Shown here: positions 16,667 to 24,409 of the stretch, piece after piece
Layout: each line of letters begins with the position of its first letter
Position numbering within the stretch: position 1 is the first letter of the stretch
NCBI RefSeq assembly: GCF_000429545.1
Contig: NZ_AUCB01000012.1
Span: 97,381 to 161,380, forward strand
DNA: 64,000 nucleotides
DNA from: Arenibacter certesii DSM 19833
GTDB lineage: Bacteria; Bacteroidota; Bacteroidia; Flavobacteriales; Flavobacteriaceae
Direction of reading: 5' to 3'
Notes under the pieces: model-generated
Databases searched by the model: none
What the model saw: the letters and a program-made list of their open reading frames with translations, nothing else
Told to the model about the DNA's origin: nothing
Translations under genes and position numbers: made by a program

Positions 16667-18013
16667 ATGGAACACGTTGTTATTATTGGTAACGGAATTG
16701 CGGGGATTACCGCTGCCCGACATATCCGGAAATTATCGAACAAGAAAATCACAGTAATTTCCGCTGAAAGCGATTACTTTTTTTCCCGAACTGCACTTAT
16801 GTATGTTTATATGGGGCATATGAAGTTTGAGCACACTCAGCCCTATGAAAATTGGTTTTGGAAAAAAAATCGCATCGAACTTGTTAATGCTTATGTAAAC
16901 AAAGTAGATACCGAAAACAAAACCCTACTGCTTCAAAATTCGCAACCAATAAAATTTGATAAACTAATTATCGCCACAGGCTCTAAACCAAATATGTTTG
17001 GATGGCCAGGGCAAGATCTAAAAGGGGTGCAGGGATTATATTCCAAACAAGACCTAGAATTATTGGAAGCAAATGCTCCAAATAAAGAGATTTGTAAAAG
17101 GGCAGTCATTGTAGGGGGCGGATTAATTGGAATAGAAATGGCGGAAATGCTCCGCAGCAGAGACATCCCGGTTACCTTTTTGGTGCGGGAAGCTAGTTTT
17201 TGGGATATTGTTTTACCACAAGGAGAGTCCCAGATGATTAATGAGCATATCCGAGAACATCATATTGATCTTCAACTGAATACCAATTTGGTGGAAATTA
17301 TTCCTGATGAGAATGGGAGGGCCAAGGCCGTGACCACAGACAAGGGGGAAACCATAGAATGTAATGTAGTTGGATTAACAGCAGGGGTTTCGCCCAACAT
17401 CAACTTCTTAAAGGACTCTGGAATAACACTAGGAAAAGGCGTATTAGTGAACCAATTTTTAGAAACCAATATTAAAGATATATACGCCATTGGAGATTGC
17501 GCAGAACAACATCGGGCCATAGGGAGCCGTAGACCTGTAGAAGCAGTGTGGTACACAGGCAGAATGATGGGTGAAGCACTGGCACAGACTATCTGTGGCC
17601 GTAAAACACCCTACAATCCCGGCCACTGGTTTAATTCAGCGAAATTCCTGGATATAGAATATCAAACTTACGGATGGGTTTTTCCAGCAGACTCAAAAAA
17701 AGAACACGAACAGCATTTTCATTGGAGACACCCCAAAGAAAAGATTTGCATTACCGTAGCTTACCATAAGCACAGTAATCAATTATTAGGGATTAATACT
17801 TTCGGGATTAGAATGCGACACAAAATAATAGATCGATGGCTAACGGAGGAAAGGGAGATTGGTTATGCGATGGAACATTTAAGGGATGCCAATTTTGATC
17901 CCGAATTTTATTCCCGCCATGAAAAAGCCATAGTGGCACATTACAATAGCACCTATGGCACTAACCTTGCCCCTAAAAAGAAAAGTTGGAAACGAATTTT
18001 TAGCAACGCCTAG
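16667..18013 (+). CDS. FAD/NAD(P)-dependent oxidoreductase (nitrite-reductase/rubredoxin-reductase-like)
   Basis: A 448-residue two-dinucleotide-binding-domain flavoprotein. It has an N-terminal FAD loop 'VVIIGNGIAGITAARHI', an NAD(P) loop 'AVIVGGGLIGIEMAEML', and the second FAD motif 'IKDIYAIGDCAEQH'. A C-terminal extension of about 120 residues, rich in His and aromatics, is not typical of simple ferredoxin reductases. It sits 9 nt upstream of an iron-sulfur membrane protein, so the two likely transfer electrons between NAD(P)H and a membrane or periplasmic acceptor. The substrate is unknown. Confidence 0.88.
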   Translation: MEHVVIIGNGIAGITAARHIRKLSNKKITVISAESDYFFSRTALMYVYMGHMKFEHTQPYENWFWKKNRIELVNAYVNKVDTENKTLLLQNSQPIKFDKLIIATGSKPNMFGWPGQDLKGVQGLYSKQDLELLEANAPNKEICKRAVIVGGGLIGIEMAEMLRSRDIPVTFLVREASFWDIVLPQGESQMINEHIREHHIDLQLNTNLVEIIPDENGRAKAVTTDKGETIECNVVGLTAGVSPNINFLKDSGITLGKGVLVNQFLETNIKDIYAIGDCAEQHRAIGSRRPVEAVWYTGRMMGEALAQTICGRKTPYNPGHWFNSAKFLDIEYQTYGWVFPADSKKEHEQHFHWRHPKEKICITVAYHKHSNQLLGINTFGIRMRHKIIDRWLTEEREIGYAMEHLRDANFDPEFYSRHEKAIVAHYNSTYGTNLAPKKKSWKRIFSNA

Positions 18014-18022
18014 CATAAAATA

Positions 18023-19606
18023 ATGAAAGCAATAAAATATATAGGCCTACTCATTTTCCTGATCGGTTTAAGCATCTTCACCTTACTACCATTAACCGGG
18101 ACATTTACATTGAGTGCGGACAATCTTCAAAAAGTAGTCACAGATCAAAATCTAAAGAGTGAAATTTTTGTCCAAGAATTAGAAAACACTGTGGTAGACA
18201 AATCTTTTAACGGGGTAAGCGCACTATCTTCTAAAATTACGACCGCTCTTGAAAATGCGAATGCCCATCATAGAAAAAATAAGGAATACAATAAGGTCAT
18301 GTACGTTGGTCCTCACGATATGGCTGCTACCTTAGCTAAAGCTTCCGGGGAAGGCTTTTTAGTGAACAATAAAATATTGATGTGGTTCCTCACTTTTGGA
18401 CTCGGCATCATTGGCGCGTTGCTATTTATTCTGCCCAATGTAGTATTATTGGGTAAAAAGGGAATTAAAAATGACGGCATATATCATGAAAACGCAACGA
18501 ATAGAGGATGGATCGCCTGGCTGGTATTTATATACTTGGTCTCATTTTATCTGTTACTTTACTTCCGTCCAGAATATGCGGTTAACTGGACCTTTACCCT
18601 AGACCCCTTTAGCCAATGGTTAAGTGGAAACCCGGCTGGACATTGGTTTGTTTACGGTTTTATGTATAGCATTGTAATGACAGTAATGGCTGTACGGATG
18701 TATATTAAATACCGGCACAACACCTATCAAATGGTCAGGACTACTTCCGTTCTTTTCTTTCAGATTGTTTTTGCCTTTCTGATACCGGAAATAATGGTGC
18801 GACTCCAAATGCCCTATTACGATTTCAAGAATATCTTTCCGTTGGATTACGATTTCTTTTTCCAATGGAATCTAAGGTCCTTATTGAATAGTGGAGGGAT
18901 TGGACTATTTATTTTGGTGTGGGGCATTGCCCTCACCTTGGTTGCAGTTCCGGTATTGGTCTATTTTTTTGGAAAGCGATGGTACTGCTCATGGGTATGT
19001 GGATGTGGAGGATTGGCGGAAACTTTGGGCGACCCTTACCGCCAACATTCCAGCAAATCCTTATTTTCATGGAAAGTAGAGCGCTGGCTAATACATGGAG
19101 TCCTTGTTTTTGCCGTAGGAATGACCCTGATGACGCTCTACAGCTTTTTTACCGCGTCTAATACTGTAATAGGTATAAAAACGCAGAGCGTGCAGAATGC
19201 CTATAGCTTCTTAATCGGTGCTATTTTCGCCGGAGTGATTGGCACAGGTTTTTACCCCATTTTTGGCAATAGGGTATGGTGCCGTTTTGGTTGCCCGCTT
19301 GCCGCCTATCTAGGATTCGTTCAACGATTTAAATCGCGCTTTAGAATTACAACTAATGGCGGACAGTGTATTTCTTGCGGAAACTGCTCAACCTACTGCG
19401 AACAGGGCATAGATGTTAGGGCCTATGCACAGAAAGGAGAGAACATAGTTAGATCTAGCTGCGTAGGCTGCGGAATATGTTCTGCTGTTTGCCCAAGAGG
19501 AGTGTTAAATTTGGAAAATGGACCTTTAGAAGGGAGAATCAACCCTACAGAGGTATTGCTGGGCAACGATGTAGACTTAATGGATTTGGTGAATAAAAAA
19601 TCCTAA
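18023..19606 (+). CDS. NosR/NapH-like polytopic membrane protein with two 4Fe-4S clusters
   Basis: A 527-residue membrane protein with several transmembrane helices (e.g. about residues 8-28, 119-142, 168-190). It has cytoplasm-facing Cys motifs of the NapH/NosR type: 'WYCSWVCGCGG' and 'VWCRFGCPLAAY'. Two ferredoxin-type clusters follow (C449-C452-C455-C459 and C480-C483-C486-C490). Such proteins pass electrons from the quinone pool or a flavoprotein across the membrane. Direct adjacency to the FAD oxidoreductase suggests a two-component redox module. The first Cys motif carries an extra Cys where Pro is usual. Confidence 0.9.
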   Translation: MKAIKYIGLLIFLIGLSIFTLLPLTGTFTLSADNLQKVVTDQNLKSEIFVQELENTVVDKSFNGVSALSSKITTALENANAHHRKNKEYNKVMYVGPHDMAATLAKASGEGFLVNNKILMWFLTFGLGIIGALLFILPNVVLLGKKGIKNDGIYHENATNRGWIAWLVFIYLVSFYLLLYFRPEYAVNWTFTLDPFSQWLSGNPAGHWFVYGFMYSIVMTVMAVRMYIKYRHNTYQMVRTTSVLFFQIVFAFLIPEIMVRLQMPYYDFKNIFPLDYDFFFQWNLRSLLNSGGIGLFILVWGIALTLVAVPVLVYFFGKRWYCSWVCGCGGLAETLGDPYRQHSSKSLFSWKVERWLIHGVLVFAVGMTLMTLYSFFTASNTVIGIKTQSVQNAYSFLIGAIFAGVIGTGFYPIFGNRVWCRFGCPLAAYLGFVQRFKSRFRITTNGGQCISCGNCSTYCEQGIDVRAYAQKGENIVRSSCVGCGICSAVCPRGVLNLENGPLEGRINPTEVLLGNDVDLMDLVNKKS

Positions 19607-19615
19607 AACTAATGA

Positions 19616-19623
19616 TACCTTTG
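19616..19623 (+). promoter_or_regulatory. Possible -7 promoter box for the glycosyltransferase pair
   Basis: TACCTTTG matches TAnnTTTG and lies 117 nt before the next ATG, in the 134-bp gap after the iron-sulfur gene. No TTTG at the usual 19-nt distance is present, so the call is weak. Confidence 0.35.
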
Positions 19624-19740
19624 CACCCGCTATTTAACTATTAATTCGATGTGTTTTTCAATACAGCTGTTAAGATCATTGGCCTCATCGCAAATGGAAA
19701 ACAAATTGAACAAACATAAAAATTACCCCCTCCATATACA

Positions 19741-20430
19741 ATGACGGATATTAAAGTTATTATCCCCGCTTATAACGAAGCCGATTCTATTGCCAAAGTA
19801 ATAAAAGATATACCTAAAATAGTATCAGAGGTAATTGTAGTAAACAACAATTCTACGGATGCAACTGCAGAAAATGCAGCGTTAGCTGGAGCTACTGTTC
19901 TCACGGAAAACAGAAAAGGATATGGTTACGCTTGCCTTAAAGGAATTAATTACCTCTCCAAACAATCCAAACAGCCTAATATTATCGTATTTATGGATGG
20001 AGACTATTCTGACTATCCAGAGGAACTACCCAAAGTGATACAACCTATATTGGAAAATAATGTTGATTTGGTAATTGGCTCTAGGGTAAAGGAATTAAGA
20101 GAAGATGGATCTATGACACCACAACAGGTTTTTGGCAATGCCCTTGCTACTACGCTGATGAAGTGGTTTTTTGGAGCCAGATTTACAGACCTTGGTCCGT
20201 TCCGAGCAATTAAGTACGAAACACTATTGGCGCTCGAAATGGAGGATAAAACCTATGGCTGGACGGTAGAGATGCAATTAAAAACCATTAAACGACGTTT
20301 TACATATGCCGAAGTACCAGTTCGTTACAAAAAAAGAATTGGAGTTTCAAAAGTATCAGGAACGCTAAAAGGTAGTATATTTGCAGGCGCAAAAATCCTA
20401 GGTTGGATATTTAAATACAGCATAAAATAA
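19741..20430 (+). CDS. Family 2 glycosyltransferase (dolichyl-phosphate-sugar-synthase-like)
   Basis: A 229-residue soluble GT-A enzyme: 'VIIPAYNEADSIAKVI', 'VIVVNNNSTDAT', metal-binding 'VFMDGDYSDYPEEL' and 'LVIGSRVKELREDG', ending with a basic tail. The pattern resembles enzymes that load a sugar onto a polyprenyl phosphate for use by membrane transferases. It lies 3 nt before a membrane glycosyltransferase, and a GT87-like integral membrane transferase follows further on. This suggests a lipid-linked sugar route. Confidence 0.9.
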   Translation: MTDIKVIIPAYNEADSIAKVIKDIPKIVSEVIVVNNNSTDATAENAALAGATVLTENRKGYGYACLKGINYLSKQSKQPNIIVFMDGDYSDYPEELPKVIQPILENNVDLVIGSRVKELREDGSMTPQQVFGNALATTLMKWFFGARFTDLGPFRAIKYETLLALEMEDKTYGWTVEMQLKTIKRRFTYAEVPVRYKKRIGVSKVSGTLKGSIFAGAKILGWIFKYSIK

Positions 20431-20433
20431 AAA

Positions 20434-21918
20434 ATGGGAATAACAATTACTTACCTTATCATTACCGTTTACAGTGTATCCTTATTATTAATTTTCTTTT
20501 ATAGTTTGGCCCAATTAAATCTATTGGTCAACTATCTAGGGCAAAAACGAAAAAATAAAGAAGCCCCTAAATACAATTTACTAGATCCAAAAGAGATTCC
20601 TTTCGTCACCATACAGTTACCTGTTTACAACGAGGAATATGTGATGGAACGCTTACTGGACAACATTGCTAAAATAGAATACCCCAAAAGCAAGTTAGAG
20701 ATTCAAGTTTTAGACGATTCTACGGACGAGTCTGTATTGGAGACTGCCAAAAGAATAGAAGCACTACAAGAAACTGGGCTGGATATACAACATATCCGTA
20801 GAACCAATAGACAAGGTTTTAAAGCAGGCGCTTTAAAAGAAGGACTTGTTACTGCCAAAGGGGAGTTTATAGCTATTTTTGATGCCGATTTTCTTCCTTC
20901 TAGCGATTGGTTAAAGAAAACTGTCATCTACTTTAAAGACGCGGAAATTGGCGTGGTACAAACCCGATGGGGACATATCAACAGAGATTATTCTACCTTA
21001 ACTAAAATTCAGGCATTCGCCTTGGATGCACATTTTACTTTAGAACAGGTAGGTAGAAATGCTAAAGGCCATTTCATCAACTTTAACGGTACCGCTGGTA
21101 TTTGGAGAAAAGAATGCATACTGGATGCTGGGAACTGGGAAGGGGATACCCTTACCGAAGATTTGGATCTTAGCTACCGTGCACAATTAAAAAACTGGAA
21201 ATTTAAATACTTGGAAGATGTAGAAACCCCTGCAGAGCTTCCAGTAGTAATCAGTGCCGCACGTTCCCAACAGTTCCGTTGGAACAAAGGAGGTGCAGAG
21301 AACTTTAAAAAAACAGTTTGGAGCGTGGTTAGCGCTAAAAATATTTCTTTTAAGACTAAGTTCCACGGAGTTATGCACTTGTTAAATAGCTCTATGTTCC
21401 TTTGTGTCTTTTTGGTTGCACTATTAAGTATCCCTATGATGTACATTAAGAACACCTATGATCATTTGGGATGGATTTTTGAAGCTACCAAGTTCTTTAT
21501 ACTTAGTACCATTATACTATTTGTATGTTACTGGTTTACCTATAAGAGTATACAGGGCAGTAGCCTTGATAGTTTTGTAGACTATATACGGATATTCTTT
21601 ACCTTTTTCTCCGTTGCCCTCGGATTTTCTTTGCATAATTCTATTGCCGTATTGGAAGGTCATATGGGAAAGAGAAGTGAATTTGTAAGGACTCCAAAAT
21701 TTAACCTGAATAATATAAAGGACAGCTGGAAGGGCAATAAGTACTTAGCAACCAAATTATCACCCAACATGATTTTAGAAGCATTATTAATGGTCTATTT
21801 TCTTTTTGGAATGTATAGTGCTATTCCTTTAAATGACTTTGGGTTGTTCCCATTTCATTTTATGCTTTTCTTAGGTTTTGGATATGTATTCTTTAAATCC
21901 CTTTTTGCACGGGCCTAG
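20434..21918 (+). CDS. Membrane-bound processive-type family 2 glycosyltransferase (cellulose-synthase-like)
   Basis: A 494-residue protein with an N-terminal TM segment (about 3-30) and a cytosolic GT-A domain with the D,D,D,QxxRW signature ('VLDDSTDES', 'AIFDADFLP', 'LTEDLDLSYR', 'SQQFRWNKGG'). Four or five C-terminal TM helices follow from about residue 310. This layout matches cellulose/hyaluronan-synthase-like enzymes and the bacterial glucosylglycerol- or glycolipid-forming CesA-like family. No cyclic-di-GMP PilZ domain is present. It is translationally coupled to the preceding glycosyltransferase. Confidence 0.92.
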   Translation: MGITITYLIITVYSVSLLLIFFYSLAQLNLLVNYLGQKRKNKEAPKYNLLDPKEIPFVTIQLPVYNEEYVMERLLDNIAKIEYPKSKLEIQVLDDSTDESVLETAKRIEALQETGLDIQHIRRTNRQGFKAGALKEGLVTAKGEFIAIFDADFLPSSDWLKKTVIYFKDAEIGVVQTRWGHINRDYSTLTKIQAFALDAHFTLEQVGRNAKGHFINFNGTAGIWRKECILDAGNWEGDTLTEDLDLSYRAQLKNWKFKYLEDVETPAELPVVISAARSQQFRWNKGGAENFKKTVWSVVSAKNISFKTKFHGVMHLLNSSMFLCVFLVALLSIPMMYIKNTYDHLGWIFEATKFFILSTIILFVCYWFTYKSIQGSSLDSFVDYIRIFFTFFSVALGFSLHNSIAVLEGHMGKRSEFVRTPKFNLNNIKDSWKGNKYLATKLSPNMILEALLMVYFLFGMYSAIPLNDFGLFPFHFMLFLGFGYVFFKSLFARA

Positions 21919-21962
21919 TTAAGTAAAGAATACTAAGAATATTCTAGAAATTCAAAAACATA

Positions 21963-22004
21963 AAAATCCGGTTCCTTATCCCCTTTTGGAACCGGATTTT
22001 TTTT
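21963..22004 (+). terminator. Rho-independent terminator
   Basis: A 13-bp stem AAAATCCGGTTCC / GGAACCGGATTTT with a 12-nt loop, followed by a T-run. It closes the transcript of the two glycosyltransferases. The rest of the 244-bp gap to 22163 shows no feature. Confidence 0.92.
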
Positions 22005-22162
22005 GTTACTACTCTAGTTCCAGACTACTTTTCCACTCTATTTCCACCAGCTTTCCCACACAAATTGCTTTGCCTTATATGTTCCTATTTAGTTATATTT
22101 GATTTAAATTTGAGGATCGGCCATTGTATCATTTTGCCGATACCATTTAGATATGATACCTT

Positions 22163-23530
22163 ATGATAGATAAAGCCATTTCTTATTGGAAACTTCACAC
22201 CTTTCCAATTTTAATGGTCCTTACCTCCCTTCTATTTTATTCCACCTTTGGCTATCATTTACCACGAACAGATTTTATAAAGCTAATTTCTCTGTATTTC
22301 GCGCTGTTCTTTTTATGCTATAAACTGATTCAGTTCGAGAAATGGAACTTTACCTTTCTAATTGTTTCTGGCACCTTATTCAGGATGGTTTTTCTCTTTT
22401 CCGAACCCAATCTATCGCAGGATTTCTATAGATTTGTTTGGGATGGACAACTGATTATCAATGGCATTAACCCTTACTTACATTTACCCAAAGATCTAGT
22501 ACTGGATCTCCACCGAAAATTCCCCAATGCCATGGAGTTATATAATGGAATGGGCGATTTAAGTGCATCCAACTACAGTAATTACCCACCATTAAACCAA
22601 CTTATTTTTGCATTATCTGCTTTACTAACAGGTAACAGTACCATGGGTAGTATAATTATAATGCGAATTATCATAATTCTTGCAGATTTGGGCATCCTTT
22701 ATTATGGAAGAAAGTTGCTCAAAAAACTGAATAAGTCATCCCATCTCATATTTTGGTATTTTTTAAATCCGCTGGTCATTTTAGAACTAACAGGCAACCT
22801 CCATTTTGAAGGAGTAATGTTATTCTTTTTTATCTGCTCCCTATACTTACTAAATCAAAATAAATGGATTTTAGCTGCAGTGGTTTACGCCTTGTCCATT
22901 TCTATAAAACTTGTCCCTCTGATGTTTCTGCCCCTATTTCTGAAATACCTTGGATTAAAAAGAAGTATGATGTTCTACGTGCTAGTAGGCGGAGTTACAC
23001 TTTTACTAGCACTCCCTTTTTATGCGCCAGAATTTATCTCCAATTACTCTCAGACCATAGGGCTTTGGTTCTCCAATTTCGAGTTTAATGCCAGTATCTA
23101 TAAAATGGTGAAATATATTGGAGTCCAATGGGATGCCAAACCTTGGGAGCTAATTAAAACATACGGCAAAATCATTCCCATAATTATTATTGCTTGGGTT
23201 GGCCTTATTACTTATATACGGAACAACAAAAACGTAAACAGCTTAATAACTTCCATGTTATGGATACTTAGTCTCTATTACTTTTTATCTGCTACCGTTC
23301 ATCCCTGGTACATTATATTTTTAGTACTACTCGGTCTGTTTTCCAAGTTCAGATTTCCATTATTATGGTCTTTAACTATCTTTTTAAGCTATTTCGCCTA
23401 TTCCAATGCTGCCTATAAAGAAAGCGGACTAATATTGATTCTTGAGTATATTGTTATTTACGGCTTTATGTTTTATGAAATAAGTAGATTACAAGTTAAA
23501 AATCAACTATTTCATAAAAATTCACTCTAG
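22163..23530 (+). CDS. GT87/GT39-like integral membrane glycosyltransferase (mannosyltransferase-type)
   Basis: A 455-residue, highly hydrophobic protein with about ten TM helices. The lumenal loop motif 'DFYRFVWDGQLIINGINPYL', seen in polyprenyl-phosphate-sugar-using GT-C enzymes of the DUF2029/GT87 group, is followed by 'YSNYPPLNQLIF'-like sequence. Such enzymes transfer mannose or arabinose from a lipid carrier outside the membrane. It may use the product of the synthase-like gene at 19741 (inference). It is separated from those genes by a terminator and ends 42 nt before the arginine leader ORF. Confidence 0.85.
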   Translation: MIDKAISYWKLHTFPILMVLTSLLFYSTFGYHLPRTDFIKLISLYFALFFLCYKLIQFEKWNFTFLIVSGTLFRMVFLFSEPNLSQDFYRFVWDGQLIINGINPYLHLPKDLVLDLHRKFPNAMELYNGMGDLSASNYSNYPPLNQLIFALSALLTGNSTMGSIIIMRIIIILADLGILYYGRKLLKKLNKSSHLIFWYFLNPLVILELTGNLHFEGVMLFFFICSLYLLNQNKWILAAVVYALSISIKLVPLMFLPLFLKYLGLKRSMMFYVLVGGVTLLLALPFYAPEFISNYSQTIGLWFSNFEFNASIYKMVKYIGVQWDAKPWELIKTYGKIIPIIIIAWVGLITYIRNNKNVNSLITSMLWILSLYYFLSATVHPWYIIFLVLLGLFSKFRFPLLWSLTIFLSYFAYSNAAYKESGLILILEYIVIYGFMFYEISRLQVKNQLFHKNSL

Positions 23531-23555
23531 GAAGGACATAAATAAAATTTATTTG

Positions 23556-23563
23556 TACTTTTG
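23556..23563 (+). promoter_or_regulatory. Possible -7 box upstream of the arginine operon leader
   Basis: TACTTTTG fits TAnnTTTG and sits only 9 nt before the leader ATG, so transcription from it would give a nearly leaderless message. There is no TTTG at the expected -33 position. The true promoter may lie further upstream within the preceding gene. Confidence 0.3.
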
Positions 23564-23572
23564 ATATCAGCA

Positions 23573-23656
23573 ATGAATAAAACTACACACATATTAAATT
23601 ATAACGAGGTGTCTAACCTTGCTTATTCATTTACGCCTACACGTCGTCGCCCGTAA
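23573..23656 (+). CDS. Arginine leader peptide (putative attenuator ORF)
   Basis: A 27-codon ORF that ends 'TPTRRRP' followed by TAA: three consecutive Arg codons (CGT CGT CGC at 23642-23650), then Pro and stop. It lies 87 nt upstream of the first gene of a ten-gene arginine operon. A run of codons for the pathway's end product just before the stop is the hallmark of ribosome-stalling attenuation leaders (his, leu, thr, trp, phe). The third Arg codon and stop fall inside a small hairpin. It is too short for ordinary gene calling. Function is inferred from position and composition. Confidence 0.75.
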   Translation: MNKTTHILNYNEVSNLAYSFTPTRRRP

Positions 23657-23695
23657 GGGTGCCATTCTGTTATGGAAATAGGTGAGTCCATTTCC
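23648..23695 (+). promoter_or_regulatory. RNA hairpins downstream of the arginine leader ORF
   Basis: Hairpin 1 is CGCCC-GTAA-GGGTG (23648-23661), a 5-bp stem capped by a GNRA-type loop, spanning the last Arg codon and the stop. Hairpin 2 is GGAAAT-A-GG-TGAGT-CC-ATTTCC (23674-23695), 8 bp with one bulged A; an alternative pairing ATGGA/TCCAT competes within it. A stalled ribosome on the Arg codons would disrupt hairpin 1. No clean U-run terminator follows, so whether control is by termination or by access to the GNAT start is open. Confidence 0.45.
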
Positions 23696-23743
23696 GCTCT
23701 CAAAAAACATCAATTTTTAATTTCTAATTTAAAGCAACATTCA

Positions 23744-24364
23744 ATGAAGATTGTTATTGCTAACGACTCCCATTTTAAATATGCCGAGATCATCTGTGAT
23801 ACTATTGCGGAATCGGCCAAAGTTAGGGGCACAGGGATTGCAAAACGTACTCCCGAATATATTCAAAAAAGACTTCATAACGGAAATGCAGTCATTGCAC
23901 TGGATGGTGATAAGTTTGCCGGTTTCTGTTATATTGAAGTTTGGGGACATGAGAAATTTGTCGCTAATTCTGGGCTTATCGTTCACCCTGATTATAGAAA
24001 TCAGGGATTGGCCAAAAGAATAAAAAAAGAAATTTTTAATCTTTCTAGGTCCAAGTTTCCAGATGCAAAAATATTTGGTATCACAACCGGATTGGCCGTA
24101 ATGAAAATGAATTACGAATTGGGCTATAAACCAGTCACCTTTTCGGAGCTTACCACAGATCCAGAATTTTGGAAAGGTTGCCAAACCTGTAAGAACTTCG
24201 ATATTCTGACCAGAACGGAGCAGAAAATGTGCCTTTGTACTGGTATGTTATACGACCCTGCCATAAAAACAAAAGCTAGCGGAATGGAAAAAGTAAATTC
24301 TAAGGCTTTTAAAAGGCTGAAAAGCATAAAAGAAAGCCTTTTCTTAAGTAAGAAAACTAAATAA
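23744..24364 (+). CDS. GNAT-family N-acyltransferase of the arginine operon (candidate N-acyl-glutamate synthase)
   Basis: A 206-residue GNAT protein with the acetyl-CoA pyrophosphate loop 'VHPDYRNQGLAKRIKKEI' (about residues 80-97). Its C-terminal extension carries four cysteines (C146, C149, C163, C165), suggestive of a metal knuckle. No separate argA or argJ is in the operon, so this protein is the candidate for the first step, acylating glutamate (acetyl or succinyl). That is inference from position. I start at ATG 23744: the longer frame from 23672 would overlap the leader hairpins and adds no conserved sequence. Confidence 0.88.
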   Translation: MKIVIANDSHFKYAEIICDTIAESAKVRGTGIAKRTPEYIQKRLHNGNAVIALDGDKFAGFCYIEVWGHEKFVANSGLIVHPDYRNQGLAKRIKKEIFNLSRSKFPDAKIFGITTGLAVMKMNYELGYKPVTFSELTTDPEFWKGCQTCKNFDILTRTEQKMCLCTGMLYDPAIKTKASGMEKVNSKAFKRLKSIKESLFLSKKTK

Positions 24365-24409
24365 GGGATCGCAAACATCGCCTTCCCAATAACTATATAA
24401 ACGAGTAAG

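Noticed and set aside
23672..23743. Longer start for the arginine-operon GNAT
   Set aside because: It overlaps the leader hairpins and adds a segment unlike a GNAT fold; ATG 23744 begins the conserved 'MKIVIAND' strand.
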